Part shown: piece after piece, positions 15,231 to 21,342 of the stretch | Layout of the letters: every line of letters begins with the position of its first letter | Position numbering within the stretch: position 1 is the first letter of the stretch | Assembly: GCA_021152595.1 (NCBI GenBank) | Contig: JAGKVC010000049.1 | Location: forward strand, 1-21,580 | Direction of reading: 5' to 3' | Length of the DNA stretch: 21,580 nt | Source of the DNA: Clostridia bacterium | GTDB taxonomy: Bacteria; Bacillota; Clostridia; Oscillospirales; Ruminococcaceae | Notes under the pieces: generated by a model | Databases searched by the model: none | Seen by the model: the letters and a program-made list of their open reading frames with translations, nothing else | What the model was told of the DNA's origin: nothing | Made by a program: the position numbers and the translations under genes

Positions 15231-15313
15231 GCTGCTGACCGGACTTGAACCGGTACGGTGTATCCACCGAGAGATTTTAAGTCTCTTGCGTCTGCCGATT
15301 TCGCCACAGCAGC
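15230..15313 (-). tRNA. tRNA-Leu(TAA)
   Basis: The minus strand folds as a class II tRNA. The acceptor stem is GCTGCTG/CAGCAGC. The anticodon stem AGAGA/TCTCT frames a loop with anticodon TAA. A long variable arm (CGGTG...CACCG) follows, then the T arm ACCGG/CCGGT with loop TTCAAGT. The long variable arm and TAA anticodon identify leucine. The discriminator is A, and the next bases are TCC, so CCA is not encoded and must be added after RNase Z cleavage. Confidence 0.97.
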
Positions 15314-15322
15314 TTCTGTATT

Positions 15323-15351
15323 ATTATAGCATAAACCTGTAAAATTGTCAA
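15323..15351 (-). promoter_or_regulatory. Consensus sigma-A promoter of tRNA-Leu
   Basis: Read on the minus strand, TTGACA (15346-15351) and TATAAT (15323-15328) are separated by exactly 17 bases. The -10 box lies about 10 bases before the tRNA 5' end. This is a full consensus promoter, as expected for a stable RNA gene. Confidence 0.9.
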
Positions 15352-15390
15352 GATAATTGAGAAATATACATCAATTATACAAGTATGCAT

Positions 15391-15428
15391 AAGAGGATCT
15401 GCCGCAGTGACAGATCCTCTTTGTTTTC
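15391..15428 (+). terminator. Strong hairpin with T-rich tail, owner unclear
   Basis: AAGAGGATCTG at 15391-15401 pairs perfectly with CAGATCCTCTT at 15411-15421 around a nine-base loop. TTGTTTT follows on the plus strand, the polarity of a plus-strand terminator. However, no plus-strand gene or promoter was seen upstream. It may instead be the 3' border of the minus-strand DUF4317/DIP1984 transcript, but that side lacks a T-run. Confidence 0.55.
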
Positions 15429-15600
15429 AGTACCCCGTTCCCGCCCGGGCGTCATTGAGAGCAAGGTGATAAATATGCAGTGTACGGTGTTCCGCTGTGC
15501 AAAGTGCAGAATGCGTTGTCACCTAACTAGATGCCTTTCGGCGTGCGGACTATCACTCAGCCGCGGAGCTGCTCTCCACCTGAAGCCCCGCCAAAATTGT
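15422..15600. other. Gene-free stretch with short palindromes
   Basis: No convincing ORF on either strand. On the minus strand it follows the broken DIP1984 gene and contains several short pairing segments: GCC-GAAA-GGC near 15535, AGGTGA/TCACCT about 50 bases apart (near 15464 and 15519), and GGAG/CTCC near 15570. It could be a structured RNA, a long 3' UTR or decayed sequence. I could not match it to a known RNA family. Confidence 0.3.
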
Positions 15601-16064
15601 TCAGCTTTCGCCGGTGCAAAGCTCGACTGTCCAGTTCAGCTCCTGAAGGCGCTCCTCTGTCAGCCGGATTTCCTTTCCGAGCGCATCGAGATCCTTTTGC
15701 AGCTTGCGGACATTGACCGTGCTTTCGATCCGGATCTCGGTCTTGGAATAGCGCGGTGCAAGATTGCTGGCTTCATCGAGGAAACCGCGCATGATCCGCA
15801 TTTTCTGCATCAGCGCGTCCCGATGCGAGATCAGCTCCGTGATGGTTTGCCCTCGCTGACAGTCTGCGCATTGGTCAGATTGATCTGTGTGACAAGCGTA
15901 TCCAGCTCCGCGATTGCGGCGTCGAGCGACGCCAGCAGATCGGTCGGTGCTTCGGCAGGCTTTTCGCCCTCCTGCACACGGGCATTGTTGTTGAGTCTGG
16001 TTTGCAGCTCATTGATCTGTGTCTGCAATTCAGCACGGCGCATCAGCGCAGCAGCAAGTTTCAT
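15601..16064 (-). pseudogene. DIP1984-family protein gene, interrupted by a one-base frameshift
   Basis: Two adjacent minus-strand frames give the two halves of a DIP1984-like helical protein. The first half (16064 to about 15846) reads MKLAAALMRRAELQ, then LNNNARVQEGE, LDTLVTQINLTNAQT and VSEGK. The second half (from about 15843 down to 15601) reads ITELISHRDALMQKMRIMRG, FLDEASN, RYSKTEI, STVNVRKLQKDLD and QELNWTVEL. Joined, they form a full-length protein of about 155 residues with all family landmarks. One base is missing near 15844-15846, where the family has a residue between GK and IT; the first frame then stops 12 bases later. AAAGGAG precedes the ATG by six bases, and the gene lies 15 bases after the DUF4317 gene. 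Either a true recent pseudogene or a sequence error. Confidence 0.82.
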
Positions 16065-16079
16065 CGCGTACTCCTTTCG

Positions 16080-17249
16080 TTATGCATCCCACGGTGCCGG
16101 TGAATCCGGATCCAGCACGCCCGGCACCTTGAGGTCATAGCCGTTGACCTCGATCAGTGCGTCATCGAGTTCGATGACCATGCAGTGCCGCCCGTTGATT
16201 TTATCGAGCCGCACCTTGTCCTTTGCCTGATTCTTGACATTGACAACGATCTCCGGCGTCTTGATCACCGTTTTCGGGGAAATCAGGCGCTCAGGCTTAA
16301 GCGAGGATTCGACATGCTCTTCAAAGACCTTTTCCGTATCGACGAGCTTCTCCTCGGGCACGCCTGCCTCCGCGAGCATGCGGTGCAGAATGCGGCCGGT
16401 GACCTCTGTCGGGGAATCGTCGGTCTTATTTTTCGCAACGATCTCCGTCAGCTTCTCATTGACGGCGGTGACGGTCTCATAGGTCAGATCGTCGCCGAGC
16501 AAGGTGCCAAGCACCTCCTTCATATCCGCCTGATCCTCCTCGACGGTCGCCTCGACATCGCACTCAAGGAACGCATCTATGAGCTTTTCATTCGGTGTAT
16601 TCGGCGTTTTGGTATAATAGAGGACATGGTGGACATCCGTTGCGCGATCCGAGAATACCGGATAGAAGAAGCCGTCCGCCGGCGCCTTGCTGATCACGGC
16701 ATTCGGATTTTCCTGCCGCAGGATCTCATCATCAAACTGATTATAGACAAGCACGCCCTCCGTTTTGGCAATCGGGCAGAGCGCCGCAACGATGTACCGG
16801 AAGACCTGATCGGTAAAATCGGTTTCAAGCTCATCCATTTTGTTCTTGCGCGGCGGATTATACTGGCAATACGCGAGCAGCACCGCATAGGGCGCATCGG
16901 AGTCGATCTGTTCCGCCATTGCGCCGAGGAACGCAAGGGCAACATCCTCCTGCTTCAGCTCGGATTGCAGCAGATTGGCAAGTCTCGTCTGCGCGCCGTC
17001 CTCGCCGTATGCATGGTTGCGGAACGGCAGCTCGGAGCTCTGCTTACCGAGATTGACATTCAGCACCTTTTTCATCGTATCATAGAGGATCTGGCTTTCG
17101 GGCGCAGGGATGCTTGCGGCATTCCGGATATTGACGCCGCGGACATTGCGCTGGCTGTCCACAAACGCCGTCAGCACGCGATCCATCGTGAAATATTTTG
17201 CTTCCGGATTAAAATGATTCCGGATCTCATTGAGTTCCTTACGGTTCAT
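16080..17249 (-). CDS. DUF4317 family protein
   Basis: A soluble 389-residue protein starting MNRKELNEIRNHFNPEA, which fits DUF4317, a family of unknown function common in Clostridia. No signal peptide, membrane segment or catalytic motif is obvious. The middle contains FGAMAEQ-like helices, YNPPRKNKMDELE and FFYPVFSDRATDVHHVLYY. The C-terminal quarter is a beta-rich segment (VIKTPEIVVNVK, RHCMVIELDDALIEVNGYDLKV). ATG at 17249 is chosen because AGGAG lies eight bases upstream; the open frame runs 24 codons further into the terminator of the preceding gene. The DIP1984-family gene follows after 15 bases, so the two likely share a transcript. Family assignment is from memory of its N-terminus, hence moderate certainty. 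Confidence 0.75.
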   Translation of the reverse strand: MNRKELNEIRNHFNPEAKYFTMDRVLTAFVDSQRNVRGVNIRNAASIPAPESQILYDTMKKVLNVNLGKQSSELPFRNHAYGEDGAQTRLANLLQSELKQEDVALAFLGAMAEQIDSDAPYAVLLAYCQYNPPRKNKMDELETDFTDQVFRYIVAALCPIAKTEGVLVYNQFDDEILRQENPNAVISKAPADGFFYPVFSDRATDVHHVLYYTKTPNTPNEKLIDAFLECDVEATVEEDQADMKEVLGTLLGDDLTYETVTAVNEKLTEIVAKNKTDDSPTEVTGRILHRMLAEAGVPEEKLVDTEKVFEEHVESSLKPERLISPKTVIKTPEIVVNVKNQAKDKVRLDKINGRHCMVIELDDALIEVNGYDLKVPGVLDPDSPAPWDA

Positions 17250-17283
17250 TGCGTTGTCTCCTGTTCTCTTTGTTCGGGCAGAT

Positions 17284-17319
17284 AAACAAAAGGGCAGCCG
17301 CCGGAGAAACACCGGCGGC
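17284..17319 (-). terminator. Intrinsic terminator after the DUF1858 gene
   Basis: GCCGCCGG at 17297-17304 pairs perfectly with CCGGCGGC at 17312-17319 around a seven-base loop. On the minus strand the stem is followed by TGCCCTTTTGTTT. It separates the DUF1858 gene from the DUF4317 gene. Confidence 0.75.
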
Positions 17320-17327
17320 ATATGCCA

Positions 17328-17525
17328 TTACTGTGCAAAATGTGCCTTGAGCTTGTCAACAAGCTCGTCCGGACTGACACCGTGCACCATGCATGCTTCC
17401 TCGATCGACTCGCCGCGCGATGCGGGGCAGCCGAGGCAGTGCATGCCCATCTCGAGGAAAAACGGAGCGGTGGACGGATCAGCATCCAGAATATCGCCGA
17501 TCACGGAATTCTTTGTAATTTCCAT
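17328..17525 (-). CDS. DUF1858 domain protein with CxxC motif
   Basis: A 65-residue cytoplasmic protein matching DUF1858: MEITKNSVIGDILDADPSTA is followed by a helix and GMHCLGCPASRGESIEEA, with cysteines at 30 and 33. In the family the CxxC pair sits at the start of a helix, and these small proteins are often described as putative disulfide or redox-linked proteins; the true role is unclear. AAAGGAAG lies six bases before the ATG. Hairpins with T-runs lie on both sides, so it is probably its own transcription unit, or is reached by read-through from the zinc-ribbon gene. Confidence 0.88.
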   Translation of the reverse strand: MEITKNSVIGDILDADPSTAPFFLEMGMHCLGCPASRGESIEEACMVHGVSPDELVDKLKAHFAQ

Positions 17526-17540
17526 TGGAATCTTCCTTTC

Positions 17541-17570
17541 AAAAAAGAGGGCGCAGCCACGCCGCGCCCT
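17541..17570 (-). terminator. Intrinsic terminator after the zinc-ribbon gene
   Basis: AGGGCGC at 17548-17554 pairs with GCGCCCT at 17564-17570 around a nine-base loop. On the minus strand CTTTTTTG follows the stem. It lies 11 bases after the zinc-ribbon stop and just before the DUF1858 ribosome binding site. Confidence 0.8.
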
Positions 17571-17581
17571 GCTGGTTCAAA

Positions 17582-17860
17582 TTACTGCTGGTTCTTGAGC
17601 TGTGCGTAGCACTCGCTGCAATAAACAGGGCGATCCTCACGCGGACGGAACGGAACCTGTGCTTCCTTACCGCAGTTTGCGCAGGTAGCAGTGAAATACT
17701 CGCGCTCAGACTTACCGGCATTCTTTCTTGCATCGCGGCATGCCTTGCACTTCTTCGGATCGTTTGCAAAGCCTTTCTCAGCATAAAACTCCTGCTCGCC
17801 GGCGGTGAATACGAACTCCTGTCCGCACTCGTTGCATACTAAGGTTCTGTCTTCGTACAT
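17582..17860 (-). CDS. Small zinc-ribbon protein (CxxC-x17-CxxC type)
   Basis: A 92-residue cytoplasmic protein with four CxxC pairs: C9/C12, C38/C41, C60/C63 and C81/C84. The first two pairs frame the segment QEFVFTAGEQEFYAEKGF, the landmark of probable zinc-ribbon (zf-trcl-like) proteins. The last two give the CxxC-x17-CxxC pattern around ATCANCGKEAQVPFRP. Two zinc sites are expected. Nucleic-acid or protein binding is likely, but the cellular role is not established. GAGGA lies nine bases before the ATG. The 212 bases up to the sigma factor gene hold only small hairpins (for example ATCGCC/GGCGAT near 17926-17941), and no clear promoter was found by eye. Confidence 0.87.
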   Translation of the reverse strand: MYEDRTLVCNECGQEFVFTAGEQEFYAEKGFANDPKKCKACRDARKNAGKSEREYFTATCANCGKEAQVPFRPREDRPVYCSECYAQLKNQQ

Positions 17861-18072
17861 TTGAATTATCCTCGATTCTTGAAATTTGGACCTCGACGGA
17901 ATACCCCATCACTGTTGCTCATGTATCGCCTGCGGGCGATGCTCTGAAGCGAAATCGGGTTGCAGGTGAATTAACTTGCACGCGCTGGAAGAAATGCTGC
18001 CGGGCCATGGTTAATGTGGAGAAGATTGCCCGCTTCTCATTCGGGACAGTCTGCCGGACTGTGCGGGGCTGC

Positions 18073-18708
18073 TCACTCCGGTTCTGCGGAGCTGCCTGCC
18101 GCCGTAAATGTTTTGCTCCATACGGCGCGGAGCTTGCGTCTTGCACGCTGAATCGCGTTATCGACGCTTTTGGAAGGGATCCGCAGCTTTTCCGCGATCT
18201 CATCATAAGAAAGACCGCTGACCGAAAGCCAGAATATCTCCCTTTCCTGTTTGCTGAGTACATCTGCGAGCTTCGCATAAAGCTCGGAAATACGCTCTTT
18301 TTCAATGAACACCTGCTCCGGTGTATCCGATTCATCCGTCAGGGTATCCTGAATGCTGCTCTCGGGATCATCCAGAGAGACATCCGCGGAACCTGCCGAA
18401 CGGGATGCCGTTCGCTCCATCCTTGAAATATTGCGCATCCGGTTGCGAATGCAGACGACCGCATAGGTACGGAATCCTGCCGCCTTCCCCTGCTGAAATG
18501 ATGTTGCCGCAGCAAGCAGTCCGAGCATCCCCTCCTGCGCATAGTCCTCGGCATCTGCCGGATTTCCGGCAAACGACCGCGCCATGCTGACCACCGTCGA
18601 ACGGTAGCGCTCCAGAAGAATCTCAAACGCCTGCGGCTCATCCGCACAGAGGGAGACCAGTGCTTCATCCGGCATAGAGGTGAGCCTGTCAACAGAGAAC
18701 GTGCCCAT
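18073..18708 (-). CDS. RNA polymerase sigma-70 family factor, SigH-like
   Basis: A 211-residue alternative sigma factor. Region 2 is visible as a helical block with AFEILLERYRSTVVSMARSF, then DAEDYAQEGMLGLLAAATSF and FRTYAVVCIRNRM (core binding and -10 recognition). Region 4 is LSKQEREIFWLSVSGLSYDEIAEKL followed by the recognition helix SKSVDNAIQRARRKLR. The order and the YAQEG..GLL.A signature fit the SigH/Spo0H group rather than ECF factors. ATG at 18708 is chosen because GAGGAGG lies nine bases upstream; 17 further in-frame codons lack a site. It has its own sigma-A promoter and a leader of about 100 bases. No anti-sigma gene is adjacent. SigH roles in Clostridia include early sporulation and competence; which applies here is unknown. 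Confidence 0.88.
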   Translation of the reverse strand: MGTFSVDRLTSMPDEALVSLCADEPQAFEILLERYRSTVVSMARSFAGNPADAEDYAQEGMLGLLAAATSFQQGKAAGFRTYAVVCIRNRMRNISRMERTASRSAGSADVSLDDPESSIQDTLTDESDTPEQVFIEKERISELYAKLADVLSKQEREIFWLSVSGLSYDEIAEKLRIPSKSVDNAIQRARRKLRAVWSKTFTAAGSSAEPE

Positions 18709-18814
18709 GCAGAAAAGCCTCCTCACGCAGAACAAGCACGGTGCCGCATTCCGCCGCACCTGTCAGATCCGCAGCATGCGCAGAACCGCACACCGCAGAG
18801 TATGACCTGATATC

Positions 18815-18843
18815 ATGATAACCGAAAGCCGCCTATTTGTCAA
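18815..18843 (-). promoter_or_regulatory. Sigma-A promoter of the SigH-like gene
   Basis: Read on the minus strand, TTGACA (18838-18843) and TATCAT (18815-18820) are 17 bases apart. The start codon lies about 105 bases downstream, leaving a leader of roughly 100 bases. No riboswitch fold was recognised in it. Confidence 0.8.
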
Positions 18844-18921
18844 GCCTTTTTACGCATGACAAGCCGAAAACAGCAATATCAACAGCTTTCAACATGTGAT
18901 ATTCGGCAATTAAACCAAATC

Positions 18922-19488
18922 TCACTTTTCCGCAAACTGACTTCTGCCGTCGCGGAACAAATTGCCGCCGTGAGAATCAATGGCGACGAGCAGCGGAAAG
19001 TCCTTCAGCTCCAGCCGCTTGACGGATTCACATCCGAGATCCTCATAGGCAATGACTTCGCATTCTGTAATATGTGCCGCAGCAAGCGCACCTGCGCCGC
19101 CGACTGCACAGAAATATACCGCATGATTGCGCTCGATCGCATCGCAGACATCCTGTGTCCGCTCCCCCTTGCCGATCATGGCAAGAAGCCCTGCGTCGAG
19201 CAGCATCGGGGCATAGGGATCCATTCTGCCGGATGTCGTCGGACCGCACGCACCGATCGGACGTCCCGGGGGTGCCGCCGTCGGACCTGCATAGTAGATC
19301 ACGGCATCTTTCAGCGGAAACGGAAGCGCCTGCACACCGTCCGTGCGCATGGCTGCCGTCAGCCGCTTGTGAGCCGCGTCGCGCGAGGTATAAACTGTTC
19401 CGGAAAGGATCACACGATCACCGGCGTGCAGGAGCTGCTGCTCCCGCACCATTGCCGGCAGATCGGATACATTGCAATGATATTCCAT
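18922..19488 (-). CDS. Class I fumarate hydratase, beta subunit (C-terminal domain)
   Basis: The 188-residue protein matches the beta (FumA C-terminal) half of the iron-sulfur fumarase/tartrate dehydratase family. Landmarks are AGDRVILSGTVYTSRDAAHKR (N-terminal block, cut here), then YYAGPTAAPPGRPIGACG, PTTSGRMD, LIGKGE-like MIGKGERTQ, and AVGGAGALAA with a late ITECEVIAYEDLG. In Clostridia the 4Fe-4S alpha subunit is usually encoded just upstream, and both are needed to convert fumarate and malate. No alpha subunit lies in this window. The ATG overlaps the stop of the DivIVA-like gene by four bases (ATGA), so translation is coupled to a cell-division protein. The alpha subunit may be elsewhere, or this may have another hydro-lyase role. 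Confidence 0.88.
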   Translation of the reverse strand: MEYHCNVSDLPAMVREQQLLHAGDRVILSGTVYTSRDAAHKRLTAAMRTDGVQALPFPLKDAVIYYAGPTAAPPGRPIGACGPTTSGRMDPYAPMLLDAGLLAMIGKGERTQDVCDAIERNHAVYFCAVGGAGALAAAHITECEVIAYEDLGCESVKRLELKDFPLLVAIDSHGGNLFRDGRSQFAEK

Positions 19489-20969
19489 CAGTTCCAGCCG
19501 TTACCGTTTTCGCCGGCGCTCTCAGCGAGATCATCGAAATTGAACTCACTCTTGCCGACCTTCTCAAAGGACTTGGAAGCGACCTCATCGAAGCTCTCGA
19601 AGCTCGGGACATCATCATCGTCACCGACCGTGGAGCGTGCCTCGGTAATGACATTCTTCGCCTCCGTCAGACGGCTGCCTGCCTGACCGGAGAGATTCTC
19701 CAGTACAAGCGAAATCTCATTGAACTTCTTGGAGACGCTGTCGATCTCGCTGCGGAGCAGTGCACGGACTGTTCTTGCAGTTTCGGTCGTGGTCTTGGTT
19801 CTGCGCTCTGCATCCTCGATGGAAGCGCGCACGGATTCCTCAGCATCTGCGACAGTTTTGATTGCCTGTGCATCTGCGTCATTGAGCTTCTTCTCTGCTT
19901 CTGCATTTGCGTTGCTGATGGTCTCATCTGCCTGCTTGTTCGCATCGGCGATGGTCTGTTCAGCCTGTGCATTTGCGTCTGCGATGGTCTGCTCAGCCTG
20001 TGCATTTGCATCTGCGATGGTCTTTGCAGCCTTTTCCTCGGCATCCTTCGTAATCGAAGCTGCCTTCTTGTTTGCCTCGGTTGCGACCTTCTTCGCAGTC
20101 ATCTGTGCTTCCATAAAGAGTGCGCTCATATCGAAGCCGGTATCTGCGCTGTTCTCCTTGAGATCTGCATTCTCCTGACGGAGCTGTTCGAGCTCGCGGT
20201 CCTTTTCTGCAAGGCTGCTGCTCTGCTCAGAGATAACAGCCTCATATTCAGCGAGCTTCTGGAGATCGGATTCACTGGAGAGACCTGCGGTTTCTTCGAT
20301 CATCGCATTCTTGGTATCGAGCTCTGCGCGGAGCGACTCAAGCTCAGCCGCGGATTCGGCAGCCTTTGCCTCGAGCGACTCAATCGTTGCAGCGCTCTCA
20401 CTGATCTTTGCCTGATACTCAGCGATCTGGTTTGCGAGCTCCTCGGAGCCCTCACCGCCGCCGCTCAGCGCCTGTGCAGCCGCCGCTGCGAGATCCTGAC
20501 GCAGAGATTCATTATCCTCATTGAGGGTGGTCAGACGGCTTTCGAGTTCGGTGACCTTATTATTCAGTTCCGTTGCTTCTTCCTGTGCAAGCAGAAGCTC
20601 AGCCTGTACAGAAGCGAGATCCGCCTTTGCATCGGTTGCTTCCTGCTGTACCTCAGCGAATGCCTCCTCGGAGACAACGCCTGCACCGCTGCCGTCGATC
20701 ACAGGACGGTTCTTCAGTTCATCCTGTGCAGCGCGAAGCTGATTCTTCGTCGTACCCAATTCGCCGCGGAGTCGGGAGAGTTCAGCTTCATATTCGGCTT
20801 TCAGTTCATCGGTAGCACCGCCGCCGGACTGCGCTTTCTTCTTCAGTTCGTCGCGCTCTTCCTGCAATGCGTAAATCTGGGAATTTAATTCATCGACGTA
20901 TGCTAAAACATCTTCCTTAACAAAACCGCCACCGATTTTCGTGGTTCTCAAAACATTTGGCTGATCCAT
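19488..20969 (-). CDS. DivIVA-like coiled-coil protein with long hendecad repeat
   Basis: A 493-residue cytoplasmic, almost wholly helical protein. The N-terminus (FVKEDVLAYVDELNSQIYAL, about 16-35) resembles the DivIVA membrane-binding segment, followed by coiled coil. Residues 40-270 are heptad-type coil with Gly/Ser-rich breaks near 48-52, 91-98 and 169-175. Residues 292-401 are about ten consecutive 11-residue repeats of the form A..(T/I)I.DA..Q (for example AEQTIADANAQ), in which the middle units are nearly identical. The tail is acidic (GDDDDVPSFESF) and ends GNGWN. ATG at 20969 follows GGAG by eight bases. It lies downstream of ftsZ, consistent with a role in septum placement or polar growth, and is coupled to the fumarase beta gene. 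Confidence 0.82.
   Translation of the reverse strand: MDQPNVLRTTKIGGGFVKEDVLAYVDELNSQIYALQEERDELKKKAQSGGGATDELKAEYEAELSRLRGELGTTKNQLRAAQDELKNRPVIDGSGAGVVSEEAFAEVQQEATDAKADLASVQAELLLAQEEATELNNKVTELESRLTTLNEDNESLRQDLAAAAAQALSGGGEGSEELANQIAEYQAKISESAATIESLEAKAAESAAELESLRAELDTKNAMIEETAGLSSESDLQKLAEYEAVISEQSSSLAEKDRELEQLRQENADLKENSADTGFDMSALFMEAQMTAKKVATEANKKAASITKDAEEKAAKTIADANAQAEQTIADANAQAEQTIADANKQADETISNANAEAEKKLNDADAQAIKTVADAEESVRASIEDAERRTKTTTETARTVRALLRSEIDSVSKKFNEISLVLENLSGQAGSRLTEAKNVITEARSTVGDDDDVPSFESFDEVASKSFEKVGKSEFNFDDLAESAGENGNGWN
19767..20096 (-). repeat. Tandem 33-bp repeat encoding 11-residue hendecads
   Basis: Ten consecutive 11-residue units lie inside the DivIVA-like gene. 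At DNA level, the units at 19948-19980 and 19981-20013 differ at only two of 33 bases, and further units diverge on both sides. Recent expansion or gene conversion of the central units is likely. Hendecads form right-handed or straight coiled coils, as in F-ATPase b subunits. Confidence 0.85.
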
Positions 20970-21107
20970 AAGTAACGCTCCAATCCTCCGCAAAAAAATG
21001 ATATTGCACGGCTGTGGAATCCTCAGAGTATGCCGCTGCCCGGACTGTTCGCGGATGCAGTCCCTTCTGCGGCAACTGATTAACAGTATCCCACGAGTAC
21101 ATAATAT

Positions 21108-21136
21108 ATGATAACACATTTTCGCATTTTTTGCAA
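21108..21136 (-). promoter_or_regulatory. Probable sigma-A promoter of the DivIVA-like/fumarase operon
   Basis: Read on the minus strand, TTGCAA (21131-21136) and TATCAT (21108-21113) are 17 bases apart. The start codon lies about 135 bases downstream, so the leader is long. Bases 20970-21107 otherwise hold no recognised element. Confidence 0.65.
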
Positions 21137-21301
21137 GCCGCTATATGTAGAAATATCCGGTTGTTTTTCGTGCAACTTCACCATATATCTTAGCCATTTT
21201 CCGGAACAATCGACAAAAACGGAACCAATTATGCAGATTTCAGGCGTAATCATGTACTTTTCCGGATATGCAGAAATCGTGCCGGATCACACATTATATA
21301 T
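21137..21301. other. Intergenic stretch without recognised features
   Basis: AT-rich DNA between the DivIVA-like promoter and the ftsZ terminator. I see no ORF with a ribosome binding site, no tRNA and no strong palindrome. Confidence 0.5.
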
Positions 21302-21332
21302 AAAAAAACAGACCGCCGAAGCAGTCTGTTTT
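21302..21332 (-). terminator. Intrinsic terminator of ftsZ
   Basis: AAACAGACCGC at 21306-21316 pairs with GCAGTCTGTTT at 21321-21331 with one wobble and a four-base loop that reads TTCG on the minus strand. A run of seven T follows on the minus strand. It lies 11 bases after the ftsZ stop codon and separates ftsZ from the DivIVA-like operon. Confidence 0.9.
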
Positions 21333-21342
21333 CTGAAAAGTA

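Noticed and set aside
15840..15850. Programmed -1 frameshift in the DIP1984-family gene
   Set aside because: No X-XXY-YYZ slippery heptamer or following pseudoknot was seen at the break, and the family is not known for recoding.
16185..17285. Plus-strand open frame of 366 codons opposite the DUF4317 gene
   Set aside because: Ile/Arg/His-rich antisense shadow; the minus strand has the ribosome binding site and family match.
18073..18708. ECF-type sigma factor with a nearby anti-sigma
   Set aside because: The region 2 and 4 sequences fit the SigH group, and no membrane anti-sigma gene adjoins it.
18860..18910. Imperfect inverted repeat after the fumarase beta gene
   Set aside because: AATATC/GATATT and GCCG/CGGC segments pair only with a large asymmetric bulge, and there is no T-run, so I did not call a terminator.
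19767..20096. CRISPR-like direct repeats of about 33 bases
   Set aside because: The units are contiguous without spacers, stay in frame and encode 11-residue coiled-coil repeats.
19074..20888. Plus-strand open frame of 604 codons across the fumarase and DivIVA-like genes
   Set aside because: It spans two genes on the other strand, has Cys-rich low-complexity translation from the repeat region, and lacks a ribosome binding site.
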